Assembly: GCA_000341795.1 (NCBI GenBank)
Contig: AODO01000073.1
Coordinates: 173,365 to 237,364, forward strand
DNA length: 64,000 bases
DNA from: Rhodococcus triatomae BKS 15-14
Lineage (GTDB): Bacteria; Actinomycetota; Actinomycetes; Mycobacteriales; Mycobacteriaceae
Direction of reading: 5' to 3'
How positions within the stretch are numbered: position 1 is the first letter of the stretch; each line of letters opens with the position of its first letter. The notes beneath the pieces were generated by a model. It ran no database searches. It was not told the DNA's origin and worked only from the letters and a program-made list of their open reading frames with translations. Below are positions 16,294 through 24,703 of the stretch, piece after piece. The translations under genes and the position numbers were made by a program.

Positions 16294-16478
16294 TGAAGGT
16301 GCGATACATCGGCCCCAACGGTGCGGTGTTCGTACTCGCTCCCGGTGCCGTCGACGAGCGCACCCTTGCAGCTCGTCTCGCATCCGGAGAGTGGACTCCC
16401 GTCGAAGAGTCCACGCCTACACCGCAGACCGGCGATACGGCCGACAAGCCGAAGCCCCGCTCTCGAAACACCAAGTAG
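16293..16478 (+). CDS. Small capsid-adjacent protein, unknown
   Basis: 61 residues: a short beta-like N-terminal part (MKVRYIGPNGAVFVLAPGAV) and a disordered Pro/Thr/Lys-rich tail (PKPRSRNTK). ATG overlaps the capsid stop by one base. Small proteins here in related phages are sometimes called head decoration or assembly factors; that is a positional guess only. Confidence 0.65.
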   Translation: MKVRYIGPNGAVFVLAPGAVDERTLAARLASGEWTPVEESTPTPQTGDTADKPKPRSRNTK

Positions 16479-16494
16479 CTAAGGCGGTGATCCC

Positions 16495-17034
16495 GTGACG
16501 ATGCTTGCCGCCCATACAGACATCGAGGCCATCCTCGAGGGCACCGTCCCGCCCGAGGAGCTCGATCGAGTTCTCGGCCTGATTGCGGTGGCCTCGGCCG
16601 CGGTCGAGGAGTTCACCGGATACCGCTTCGCACCGGGCACGTACTCCGTCAGCCGAATCGTCCGAGACGGTCGAGTCCAGCTCGCCGCCAACGTCGCCAC
16701 GGTTACCGGAGTCCGGCTCGTGAACGAGCGGACCGGTTCGGTCACCGAGGTCTCCGACTACGTGGTCCGAGGATCGACGATCTACAACCTCCCCTGCGGT
16801 CGAGTCGAGATCGACTTCACCGTAACCGCTCCGGTGCCGGACGAGATCGTCTCCCTCACCGCGGGGATCGTTGCGGCCACGCTCTCGGGTCCGCCCGTCG
16901 GCGCTGACCAGATGACCGCGGGCTCCTACTCGGTCTCGTTCACGGCTTCGTCCGGTCGAGTGTGGCTCTCCGCCTCCGACAAGCTCGTCCTCGGTCGCTA
17001 CAAGCGGCCTGCCGCGGCGGTGGTGATCCTCTGA
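16495..17034 (+). CDS. Head-tail connector (adaptor) protein
   Basis: 179 residues from GTG 16495 (AAGGCGGTGATCCC upstream). The N-terminal helices (TDIEAILEGTVPPEELDRVL ... AVEEFTGYRF) resemble gp6-type adaptors of HK97/SPP1 phages that bind below the portal. The rest is beta-rich. Assignment rests on this start motif, length and position after the capsid gene. Its stop shares one base with the next ATG. Confidence 0.75.
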   Translation: MTMLAAHTDIEAILEGTVPPEELDRVLGLIAVASAAVEEFTGYRFAPGTYSVSRIVRDGRVQLAANVATVTGVRLVNERTGSVTEVSDYVVRGSTIYNLPCGRVEIDFTVTAPVPDEIVSLTAGIVAATLSGPPVGADQMTAGSYSVSFTASSGRVWLSASDKLVLGRYKRPAAAVVIL

Positions 17035-17369
17035 TGTTCCCCCTCCGGCACACCGTCGACCTTCTGACAACCACTGCAGCCGGTGAGGACGAGTTCGGCC
17101 TTCCGATCGAGACCGGAACTCAGTCGACGACCTACAAGGTCTACGGCTGGGCTCCGGTCCGCTCGGACGAGCCGAGGCTCGCCGGTCGCGATGCCGTCAC
17201 GGTCGAAGTCGAACTCTTCGCCCCGGCCACCTTCCCTGCCCAGCCGCACGACCGAGTTCTCCTCGGCGGTCGGCTCTTCGAGGTCATCGGCCATGCCGAG
17301 GACTACAACCACGGACCGTTCGGCTTCCAGCCTGGGCTCGTGGTCAACCTTCGACGAGTGGAGGGCTAG
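17034..17369 (+). CDS. Head-closure (stopper) protein
   Basis: 111 residues starting at ATG 17034 on the upstream stop. It is beta-rich (HTVDLLTTTAAGEDEFGLPI, DRVLLGGRLFEVIGHAEDYN) with PFGFQPGLVVNLRRVEG at the end, resembling the SPP1 gp16/HK97 gp7-like stopper group. It would seal the connector after packaging. Assignment is from fold-like pattern and gene order. Confidence 0.7.
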   Translation: MFPLRHTVDLLTTTAAGEDEFGLPIETGTQSTTYKVYGWAPVRSDEPRLAGRDAVTVEVELFAPATFPAQPHDRVLLGGRLFEVIGHAEDYNHGPFGFQPGLVVNLRRVEG

Positions 17370-17639
17370 ATGGCAGTCAAGATTGTGTGGAACCAGGGGG
17401 CAATGTACGAGCTCCGATCCTCACCGGAAGTTGTTGCCCTCCTTGAGGCCATCGGCAACCGCATCCTCGAGGCCGCTGGCGGCGAGCAAGCCGGATATGT
17501 CATGAGCTCTCAGCAGGGAGCGAAGCGCCCTCAGGGACGTTGGCGGGTTTCGGTCGCCACCGCTACGGCGGAGGCGATGCTCGACAATGCGAAAAACAAC
17601 ACGCTGATCCGGGCACTCGGTGCCAGTGGCGGTGGTTGA
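17370..17639 (+). CDS. Neck/tail-completion protein, HK97 gp10-like
   Basis: 89 residues, start directly abutting the previous stop. MYELRSSPEVVALLEAIGNR and a C-terminal KRPQGRWRVSVATAT are typical of short actinophage gp10-like neck proteins. It is part of an uninterrupted set from 16495 to 18031 with 0-1 bp junctions, so stoichiometric translation is likely. Confidence 0.65.
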   Translation: MAVKIVWNQGAMYELRSSPEVVALLEAIGNRILEAAGGEQAGYVMSSQQGAKRPQGRWRVSVATATAEAMLDNAKNNTLIRALGASGGG

Positions 17640-18031
17640 TGCCTCAGCTCATCGTGTACCCACTCGTCGAGTCGGTGGTGATCTCCTACCTCCGCCCGTT
17701 CGTCGGGACGACGAAGATCGCCACCAAGGTGCCCGACTCCAGGCCGGACCGCCTTATCCGCGTCACCGCGGCAGGTGGATCCGGAGGGACCGTCGTCACC
17801 TCGAGCCGCCTCGTCATCGTCGAGTGTTGGGACAAGCTCGCCCCTGACGCTGCCGACCTCGCCGAACTCAGTTTCGCCGCACTCATCGCCGGAGCTCGTG
17901 ACCACAACGAGCCGCGGATCCGAGACGTCCGAGTTGTCTCCGCACCTCAGTCGTTCCCCGATCCACTGACGAACGCACCCCGGTACCAGTTCACCCTCTC
18001 GGTCACGCTCCGCGGCCAAGTCCGCAACTAG
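17639..18031 (+). CDS. Tail terminator protein
   Basis: 130 residues from ATG 17639, one base over the upstream stop. The sequence (VVISYLRPFVGTTKIATKVP, then beta strands SSRLVIVECWDK and RYQFTLSVTLRGQVRN) fits the lambda gpU-like terminator that caps the tail tube. The in-frame extension upstream overlaps the neck gene and was rejected. The assignment depends on order and pattern. Confidence 0.72.
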   Translation: MPQLIVYPLVESVVISYLRPFVGTTKIATKVPDSRPDRLIRVTAAGGSGGTVVTSSRLVIVECWDKLAPDAADLAELSFAALIAGARDHNEPRIRDVRVVSAPQSFPDPLTNAPRYQFTLSVTLRGQVRN

Positions 18032-18104
18032 CGCCACCGCCTCCTCTGCACTCCCCCTCTTCTCAGGCTTCCGCCTGCCCGAAAACCCCTGAAAGGCCAC
18101 TCTC

Positions 18105-18923
18105 ATGGCTTACGACAACGAGAACATCCTCACCTCCGAAGCTGGTGCGTCGGGTGTTGTCTTCCGCGCCCCCCTCGGCACTGCCGCTCCCGGTCCGGCC
18201 GGTTCGATCCTGCCCGTTGCCTGGCTCGACCACGGTCTGGTCTCCGAGGACGGCATCACCGAGACTCCCAGCGAGGACACCAAGGACGTCAAGTCCCTCG
18301 GCGGCAAGATCGTCAAGGTCCTCAAGACCTCCTACGGCCTGGTGTTCAAGTTCCAGCTCCAGGAGTCGAAGAACGCGGTCGTCCTTCGTTCGCTCTTCGG
18401 CGAGGGCAACGTCACCGTGTCCGGTTCGACCATCACCGTGAACAAGGGCAAGACGACCCTCCCCTACTCGGCGTGGGTCATCGACACCATCGACGGCGAC
18501 AACAACGTCCGCAACTACATCCCGAAGGGTCAGCCCCGCCTGGTCGGTGACATCAAGTATGTCCACACCGAGACCATCGCCTACGAGGTCGAGATCACCT
18601 CGTTCGAAGAGGCTGGCCTGAACGCGGTCATGACCATGACCGACGCGGACGGCACCGTCACCAAGACGATCACCCTCCCGACGGCTACCGCGGGCACCTT
18701 CACCATCTACGTCGACGGTGAGACCACGGCCGGAATCGCCTACAACGCAACGGCTGCCGCAGTGAAGACCGCCCTCGAGGCGCTCATCACGGTCGGCTCC
18801 GGCAATGCGACCGTCACCGGCTCGACCGGTGGCCCGTACACCGCGGTCTTCGCCAACGGCGCTGGCCTGGTCACCGCGTCCGGCTCCGGCCTGACGCCTG
18901 CAGGCACCGTCACGGTCGCCTGA
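18105..18923 (+). CDS. Major tail (tube) protein with C-terminal Ig-like domain
   Basis: 272 residues. Residues 1-170 resemble siphovirus tube proteins (DHGLVSEDGITETPSEDTKD, KSLGGKIVKVLKTSYGLVF). Residues about 185-272 form an extra domain (TFTIYVDGETTAGIAYNATA, AAVKTALEALITVGSGN) seen at the surface of many actinophage tails. Ribosome site CCTGAAAGG precedes ATG by 8 bases. The gene is followed by a structured intergenic region before the chaperone genes. Confidence 0.87.
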   Translation: MAYDNENILTSEAGASGVVFRAPLGTAAPGPAGSILPVAWLDHGLVSEDGITETPSEDTKDVKSLGGKIVKVLKTSYGLVFKFQLQESKNAVVLRSLFGEGNVTVSGSTITVNKGKTTLPYSAWVIDTIDGDNNVRNYIPKGQPRLVGDIKYVHTETIAYEVEITSFEEAGLNAVMTMTDADGTVTKTITLPTATAGTFTIYVDGETTAGIAYNATAAAVKTALEALITVGSGNATVTGSTGGPYTAVFANGAGLVTASGSGLTPAGTVTVA

Positions 18924-18934
18924 CGTTCCCCAAT

Positions 18935-19034
18935 CCCGCCCGGTGAAGTGCTTCGCCCCCTGGACAGGACCTTGGCCTTTACCGGGCGGGCCGTCCTGTC
19001 CTCCTTCCCTCCGAACCTCTGAAAGGTCCTGTCC
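18935..19034 (+). promoter_or_regulatory. Candidate RNA switch ahead of the tail-assembly chaperone
   Basis: CCCGCCCGGT (18935-18944) pairs perfectly with ACCGGGCGGG (18981-18990). Its loop holds GGACAGGACC (18962-18971), which can pair over 8 bp with TCCTGTCC (18994-19001) or over 10 bp with GGTCCTGTCC (19025-19034). The last element lies between the Shine-Dalgarno GAAAGG (19021-19026) and the ATG at 19038. The pairings exclude each other, so initiation could be toggled. No T-tract follows, so this is not a simple terminator. Confidence 0.45.
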
Positions 19035-19037
19035 ACC

Positions 19038-19385
19038 ATGCCTACCTTCCGCATCACCCCCGCACACGACGAGTCCGTCCAGGTCAAGTTCGAGATCCCG
19101 ATCAAGGGACGTCAGAAGCTCCTGGAGTTCTCGGTCCCGCGGGTCCAGTTCCTCTCCAAGCCGATCGCCGACGAGTACGCCGAGTGGTTCTCCGAGCGCT
19201 CCAACAGCGAAGAGGGACTCAAGGAACACGATTCGATCCTCAAGCTCCTCGAGCTGACCACGACACCTCAGGTGTACGAGGCCCTCGCCAAGCTGACGGT
19301 CGGTGAGCTGAACCAGATCTCGGCGATCTGGGGCGAGCAGTCCACGGCCAGCCTGGGGGAATCCTCGCCCTCCTCGGATTCGTGA
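19038..19385 (+). CDS. Tail assembly chaperone, short form (gpG-like)
   Basis: 115 residues. FSVPRVQFLSKPIADEYAEW and LTVGELNQISAIWGEQS are typical of actinophage tail-assembly chaperones, which coat the tape measure while the tube polymerises. Start ATG 19038 follows GAAAGG by 11 bases. Near the end a five-G run plus AA (19355-19361) allows a -1 shift into the next frame, giving a 239-residue long form. Both forms are normally needed in a fixed ratio. Confidence 0.88.
   Translation: MPTFRITPAHDESVQVKFEIPIKGRQKLLEFSVPRVQFLSKPIADEYAEWFSERSNSEEGLKEHDSILKLLELTTTPQVYEALAKLTVGELNQISAIWGEQSTASLGESSPSSDS
19355..19361 (+). other. Predicted -1 programmed ribosomal frameshift site
   Basis: The heptamer G-GGG-GAA is read in the zero frame as CTG GGG GAA TCC. 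A one-base backward slip gives continuous reading through ATC CTC GCC CTC into the 19382-19756 frame, with no stop between. This type of slip between the two chaperone genes is highly conserved in siphoviruses (as in lambda G/GT), and G-run heptamers of this kind are used in actinophages. Confidence 0.8.
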
Positions 19386-19756
19386 ACGAACACGAGGGGG
19401 CTGTCTGCTCCGACCTCATCGACCGAGGTCTCCGATTGCGAGACCTCGGTACCGAGAGGCTGTCCTGGGATGACCTCGCGGTGATCGTCGTACAGCGAAA
19501 GCCGGACTCGGCGATCTCACGCAGCGTCGACCCTCACGCCTGGTTCTGGACGCCGGACCGGCGCATCGCCGCGGACCTCCTGTATCAGGTCGAGATCAAC
19601 AACTGGATCCAGCTTCACGGATCCATCCCGCCTCCAACTCCGCTGTACGCGAGCGCGGCGGACGCTACGCCCGTCAAGGCGAAGAACTCCCTCCCGGAGT
19701 CCGAGCTCCGCAAGCGACTCAAGGCCAATCGGCCGACGCCTGCCGACGCCTCCTGA
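19382..19756 (+). CDS. Tail assembly chaperone, frameshift extension (gpT-like)
   Basis: 124 codons from an in-frame GTG. It is more likely translated only as the C-terminal part of a -1 frameshift fusion with the upstream gene (108 + 131 residues). DLIDRGLRLRDLGTERLSWD and the basic C-terminus (SELRKRLKANRPTPADAS) are typical. No good ribosome-binding site precedes the GTG, which supports frameshift expression. Confidence 0.82.
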   Translation: MNEHEGAVCSDLIDRGLRLRDLGTERLSWDDLAVIVVQRKPDSAISRSVDPHAWFWTPDRRIAADLLYQVEINNWIQLHGSIPPPTPLYASAADATPVKAKNSLPESELRKRLKANRPTPADAS

Positions 19757-19768
19757 CGGATCTATCCC

Positions 19769-19806
19769 TTAACTCCCCCTGAGTGATTCGAGATCCCTGG
19801 GGTTAA
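19769..19806 (+). other. Short hairpin before the tape measure gene
   Basis: TTAACTCCCC (19769-19778) can pair with GGGGTTAA (19799-19806) with one bulged T, ending 16 bases before the GTG start. AGGAGG at 19812-19817 remains outside the stem. It may be a late-mRNA processing or stability element; evidence is structural only. Confidence 0.3.
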
Positions 19807-19822
19807 TCCGCAGGAGGCCCAG

Positions 19823-22800
19823 GTGCCCGGTGCTCATGAATTGGCGGTGGCATACCTGCCAATCGTCCCGGAGACGTCCAAGATCGCTCCCGGCATCAAG
19901 AAGGCGCTCGGCGACTCAACCAAGCACGCCGACGCTGCCGGTACCTCGATGGGCACAAAGATCACGAACGGCCTGGGCAAGACGCTCAAGACCGGTGCGA
20001 TCGGTGTCGGTGTCGCGGCTGGCGGTGTCTTGGCGGCATCGATCACCAAGGGCATCGGCCGACTGACCTCGATCGAGGACGCTGAGGCCAAGCTCTCCGG
20101 TCTCGGCAACTCGGCAACCACCGTCGCCTCCGTTATGGACAACGCGATGGCGTCGGTCAAGGGCACGGCCTTTGGCCTCGACGAAGCCGCCACGACTGCA
20201 GCCGGTGCGGTTGCCGCAGGCATCAAGCCCGGCCAAGAGCTCGAGCGAATCCTCAAGCTCACTGGTGACGCAGCCACCATCGCAGGTATCGGCATGTCCG
20301 ATATGGGCTCGATCTTCAACAAGGTTGCGACGTCCAACAAGATCCAGGGCGACACGATTGACCAGCTCAACGAGCACGGCATCCCGATCGTTCAGATGCT
20401 CGCGAAGGAGCTCGGCAAGTCCGGCGAGGAAGTCGTCAAGCTCGCCTCGGACGGCAAGATCAACTTCGCCTCCTTCGCCAACGCGATGGAGACCGGACTC
20501 GGCGGTGCCGCTCTCAAGTCGGGTGAGACCGTCTCGGGCTCCTTTCGCAATATGGGCGCGGCGATGTCTCGCTTCGGCGCTGCGGTTGCTGGGCCGCTCT
20601 TCGGTCAGGCAGCGGGAGGATTCGGCTTCCTGACGGAGTCCATCGACAAGGCGACAACCGCGGTCAAGCCGTTCGCTGCCGAGTTCGGCAAGTGGCTCAA
20701 CAGCGACGGGGTGCCGAAGCTCAAGGAACTCGGAACCTCCGCCAAGGAGACCTTCGACGAGTTCCGCAACTCCGAGTTCGTCACCGGATCCTTCGATCGG
20801 CTCAGCGCCATCTTCGGCACGCTGGCCGATACGGCCCAAGCACTCGCACCCTCGGCCGCGGCAATCGCGGTCTCCCTTGCCACCGCCTCCGCGGCCACAG
20901 GTGTGTCCGCGTGGCAACTCCTCCTGAGCACCGTCGAGGCGATCGCTCCGATTCTCGACGCCACCCTTGTTCCAGCACTGCAGACCGTCTCCGGCCTGAT
21001 GCAGGACAACCAGGGTGCTGTCACGGCTCTGATGCTCGGCTTCCTGGCCTTCAAGACCCTCCCCGCCCTCGTCGGAGGCGCGACATCCGCGCTCACACCA
21101 CTCAAGAACGCCCTCTCGTCGGTTGGAACGTCGACCGCAGGCGTCCAGGCGTCGATGTCGGCGATGGGATCCGACTTCCGTCGACTCGCACCCGAGATCG
21201 GCACGACGGGCGCAGCGATGCGGACCCTCGGGACCCACTCCGCGACCGTTCGCGGGATGCAGGACGCTTTCATCGGCGCATCGACGGCAGCCGGAGGCTT
21301 CGCCTCTGCCGCCAGGGTCGGTGTCACACCTGCAGTCAACGGCCTCAAGACTGCCGCCTCGGCCTTGGTCGGTGCGGTCGGTGGACCGCTCAACGCTGCC
21401 TTGATGGTCGGTGCCGGACTTCTGATCTCGTGGCGCTCTGGTGTTGCTGAGGCCGATGCGAGCGCCAAGCGGACCGAGCAGAGCATCCGCAAGCTCGGAG
21501 AGGCCCAGGAAGACCTCCAAGGGATCCTCGCCAAGAACGGCGGCAAGTTCGACACGGAGGCGATCACCAACCTCGGCGACCAGGTTGAGAACGTCACCGG
21601 TCGGCTGTCCGAGCTCGGCACACAAGATGCCAAGTGGTGGAACGTCGCGAGCGACATGATCGGCGACGTCGTCCGGGCCAACCGCGGCGCGTCGGACGAC
21701 ATCTCGTTCAACATGGACAAGGTCGCCCAGAAGAACAAGGACGCTGCCAAGGCGATCGAGGACACCGGCCTCTCGGCCAAGTCGCTCGCGGTTGTCATCT
21801 CCGGAAACCAGGGCAACTACAACAGCTTTCGGGCGAGCCTGGACACCACAACCGAAGGCGGCAGGCTTGCCGCCGAGGAGATGGATAAGCTCCGAGCTGA
21901 GGCGCTCAAGGCACGCGATGCCGCACTCAACTCGACACCCGGCATGTACCAGATGTCCGAGGCGATGGGTGTCCTGGCCGAGAAGACCGGCAGCGCAACA
22001 TCTAAGGCCGATGCGCTCTACTCCTCCCTCGTCGCCCTCGGTGTCATCAAGGCACCGACCAACGAAGCCCTTGCCAGCCACGGCAAGAAGATCGACGACG
22101 TCGTCAAGGGAGCTAACTCCCCAATCGATCCCAATGCGGGAGTCGGACGGGCACTCTTCAACGCTGACGGCAGCCTACGAGTCGTCGAGAATGCGAACGC
22201 CCGAGCACTTGCGGCCGAGGTAGCAGAGCTCGGCAAGGGCTACCTCCCAGCGGCTCTCGCCTCCGGCGATGCCGACAAGACCAACGCCCAGCTCAACCCA
22301 GCCAGGGACGCTCTCGCCAACCGATACGGCGTCAAACCCGAAGAGGTAAACCGACTCCTCGCGGAGGCCGGTGTCCAGCCTCGGGCGGCGAGTATCGCGA
22401 TCTCGGTCGAAGGTGGCGACGACGTCGCCCAGGAGATCGGAGCAATCACCACAGGCCTGGCGGTGATCGACCCCGGCAAGCCGAAGGTCATCACTCTGAC
22501 CACGGACCAGGTTTCCGCTCAGACGAAGACCTTCCTCGAGGGTGCCGGAGCGACCGTCGAGAACATCCCCGGCACCAAGAACGTCAAGATCACCGCGAAG
22601 GACGAGGGCACAGTCCCGCTCCTCGAGGCGGTTCTCGCTCGAGCGCACGAGGTCGGTGGCATCAATGCCGTTCCGAACATCTCGCTCAACGACGTCAGGT
22701 TCCAGGTCGGAACGGACCAGGCCAAGGGCATCCTCGCGGCCCTCGACGGCACCACGGTCTCCCCTGAGGCTCAGGTCACGATCGACAAGCTCGTGGCCGG

Positions 22801-24703
22801 TAAGGCTGTCGCCTCCGCCGAGCTCCTCGCTCTGCGAAACCAGGTCACGGACCCCGAGGTCAAGGTCCTGATCGACAAGGCCCTTGCCGACGCCCGCGTC
22901 ATCAACAAGGCCCTCGACGACGCTGCACGTACTCGGCGAGCCGAGATCGTTCCGTCGCTGGCGGGTCAGGTGGCCTCCGGCCAGATCAACCTCGGTCAGG
23001 CGATGTCGCAGCTGTACCCGCCGATCCAGCGGGCAACAGGTGGCCCCGTCTCCGGGCCCGGCACCGGTACCTCGGACTCGATCCCGGCGATGCTCTCCAA
23101 CGGCGAGCATGTCCTCACCGCGTCCGATGTCGCAAAGGCTGGCGGTCACGGAGCCGTCTACCGGCTTCGTCAGGCCATCCAGAACGGGTGGGCGCACTTC
23201 GCCACGGGCGGAGCCGTAGGGCGAGCGATCGACGCTGCACGCTCTGTCACCGGCAACAAGTACGACTGGGGTGGAACCGGACCGACGAACTTCGACTGTT
23301 CGGGATTCGTCGGCTGGCTACAGCAGATCCTCATGGGTATCGAGGGCTCGACCAAGCGGCTCTACACCACGTACTCGCTCATTGACGGCAACCTTGCCGG
23401 ACTCGTTCCGGGACTGAACCCCAACTCTCCGTTCAACGTTGGTGTCTCCCAGGAGCACATGGCGGCGACGCTGGCGGGCCAGAACGTCGAGTCGGGCGGT
23501 GCCAACGGTACGTCCGGAATCGGCTCAGACCGAGCCGGTGCGGCCGACTCCCAGTTTCCGTACAAGTTCCACCTCCCGACCGAGCTCATTCCCGGCTTCA
23601 CGGCGGATGACCTCGACGCCAACTCCGCAGCGGCTCTCGCTGCCGGAGATCGCAAGGGCTTCGGCGGAGCTGCGAACGCGGACTGGACCGAGGCCGACAA
23701 CCTCGCCCTACAAGACGCCCGAGTGGCGATCGAGCAGGCCCGCGAGGACCGCGACAGAATTCGGGCCGACGCTAACCGCAGCGACTCGGATCGTCAGGAT
23801 GCCGACCTCAAACTGGCTCGAGCGGAGCAGAAGGTCCACGACCTCGAGTCTCGGCGAGATTCCAGCGGCATCAAGGCGATGTCCGATCGCTCTGCCCCGG
23901 CTCTGGCAGCCGGTGGGATGACCGACGAGTCGATGGAACTCCGCAACGCGGAGATCGCCGTCACCGAGGCCCAGCTCTCGCGTGACCAGGCGTACGCCTC
24001 GACCGACTCAACCTCCCTCGACCTCGAGCAGGCCGACATGGCGGTCTACTCGGCACAGAACCGCCTGGACGAAGTCCGCAAGCGGTTGGCAGAGGGCGAG
24101 AAGAGCGACGAGCCCCGGCTCAAGTCGTTCACCGAGATCGGTTCCGACCTCGGTGGCATCCTCGCTGGCGGTCTTCTCGAGACCTTCGGCCTACAGGACT
24201 CGATTCTTGCGGATCCGAGCAAGCTCACGGCAGGACCGGACACCTCGGTGACCGGCGGGTACACCACCCGCGATCTGCCGAAGGCAAAGGGTACGACGAC
24301 CTCCGGCCGAGGTACCGCGGTTGTCCCCAACCTCCCGTCGATGAACATCTCGACGGAAGAGGCGATGACCCAGTTGCCGATCACCCCCGGACCGGGCGGG
24401 TCGATGGCGGACTGGATCCGCAGGTTCGGGCTCCCGTTCGACCAGGGCGGCCTCGCAACAGGTCTCGGCTTCCTGCCGAAGGCCACGATTCGACCGGAGC
24501 GGGTCCTCTCTCCGGAGATGACGCCGATCTTCGACCGCTTCACCGCTCAGCTCGAGGCCGGTGCCTCGGTCGGCGGTGGGTCCGCCCCGGTCATCCATAT
24601 CGAGGTCCACGGCAATGCCAACACCGCCGAGATCGAGCGGGTTGTCGACCGTGCGCTCCGGAGGAACAACCATTCCAACGCTCGCACTTCCAGGAGTCGC
24701 TAA
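19823..24703 (+). CDS. Tape measure protein with embedded NlpC/P60 peptidase domain
   Basis: 1626 residues from GTG 19823 with AGGAGG upstream. The N-terminus (HELAVAYLPIVPETSKIAPG) and long helical repeats are typical of actinophage tape measures; at about 1.5 angstroms per residue the tail would be near 240 nm. Hydrophobic segments near residues 50-75 and 490-540 could insert in membrane. Residues about 1135-1245 form an NlpC/P60-like domain: YDWGGTGPTNFDCSGFVGW with Cys 1159 as likely nucleophile and His 1212 (SQEHMAAT) as likely partner. It would cut peptidoglycan during DNA entry. A coiled coil follows near 1290-1350. Confidence 0.93.
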   Translation: MPGAHELAVAYLPIVPETSKIAPGIKKALGDSTKHADAAGTSMGTKITNGLGKTLKTGAIGVGVAAGGVLAASITKGIGRLTSIEDAEAKLSGLGNSATTVASVMDNAMASVKGTAFGLDEAATTAAGAVAAGIKPGQELERILKLTGDAATIAGIGMSDMGSIFNKVATSNKIQGDTIDQLNEHGIPIVQMLAKELGKSGEEVVKLASDGKINFASFANAMETGLGGAALKSGETVSGSFRNMGAAMSRFGAAVAGPLFGQAAGGFGFLTESIDKATTAVKPFAAEFGKWLNSDGVPKLKELGTSAKETFDEFRNSEFVTGSFDRLSAIFGTLADTAQALAPSAAAIAVSLATASAATGVSAWQLLLSTVEAIAPILDATLVPALQTVSGLMQDNQGAVTALMLGFLAFKTLPALVGGATSALTPLKNALSSVGTSTAGVQASMSAMGSDFRRLAPEIGTTGAAMRTLGTHSATVRGMQDAFIGASTAAGGFASAARVGVTPAVNGLKTAASALVGAVGGPLNAALMVGAGLLISWRSGVAEADASAKRTEQSIRKLGEAQEDLQGILAKNGGKFDTEAITNLGDQVENVTGRLSELGTQDAKWWNVASDMIGDVVRANRGASDDISFNMDKVAQKNKDAAKAIEDTGLSAKSLAVVISGNQGNYNSFRASLDTTTEGGRLAAEEMDKLRAEALKARDAALNSTPGMYQMSEAMGVLAEKTGSATSKADALYSSLVALGVIKAPTNEALASHGKKIDDVVKGANSPIDPNAGVGRALFNADGSLRVVENANARALAAEVAELGKGYLPAALASGDADKTNAQLNPARDALANRYGVKPEEVNRLLAEAGVQPRAASIAISVEGGDDVAQEIGAITTGLAVIDPGKPKVITLTTDQVSAQTKTFLEGAGATVENIPGTKNVKITAKDEGTVPLLEAVLARAHEVGGINAVPNISLNDVRFQVGTDQAKGILAALDGTTVSPEAQVTIDKLVAGKAVASAELLALRNQVTDPEVKVLIDKALADARVINKALDDAARTRRAEIVPSLAGQVASGQINLGQAMSQLYPPIQRATGGPVSGPGTGTSDSIPAMLSNGEHVLTASDVAKAGGHGAVYRLRQAIQNGWAHFATGGAVGRAIDAARSVTGNKYDWGGTGPTNFDCSGFVGWLQQILMGIEGSTKRLYTTYSLIDGNLAGLVPGLNPNSPFNVGVSQEHMAATLAGQNVESGGANGTSGIGSDRAGAADSQFPYKFHLPTELIPGFTADDLDANSAAALAAGDRKGFGGAANADWTEADNLALQDARVAIEQAREDRDRIRADANRSDSDRQDADLKLARAEQKVHDLESRRDSSGIKAMSDRSAPALAAGGMTDESMELRNAEIAVTEAQLSRDQAYASTDSTSLDLEQADMAVYSAQNRLDEVRKRLAEGEKSDEPRLKSFTEIGSDLGGILAGGLLETFGLQDSILADPSKLTAGPDTSVTGGYTTRDLPKAKGTTTSGRGTAVVPNLPSMNISTEEAMTQLPITPGPGGSMADWIRRFGLPFDQGGLATGLGFLPKATIRPERVLSPEMTPIFDRFTAQLEAGASVGGGSAPVIHIEVHGNANTAEIERVVDRALRRNNHSNARTSRSR

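Noticed and set aside
19916..22081. 721-codon minus-strand frame inside the tape measure gene
   Set aside because: Antisense shadow; the plus-strand tape measure is continuous with typical motifs.
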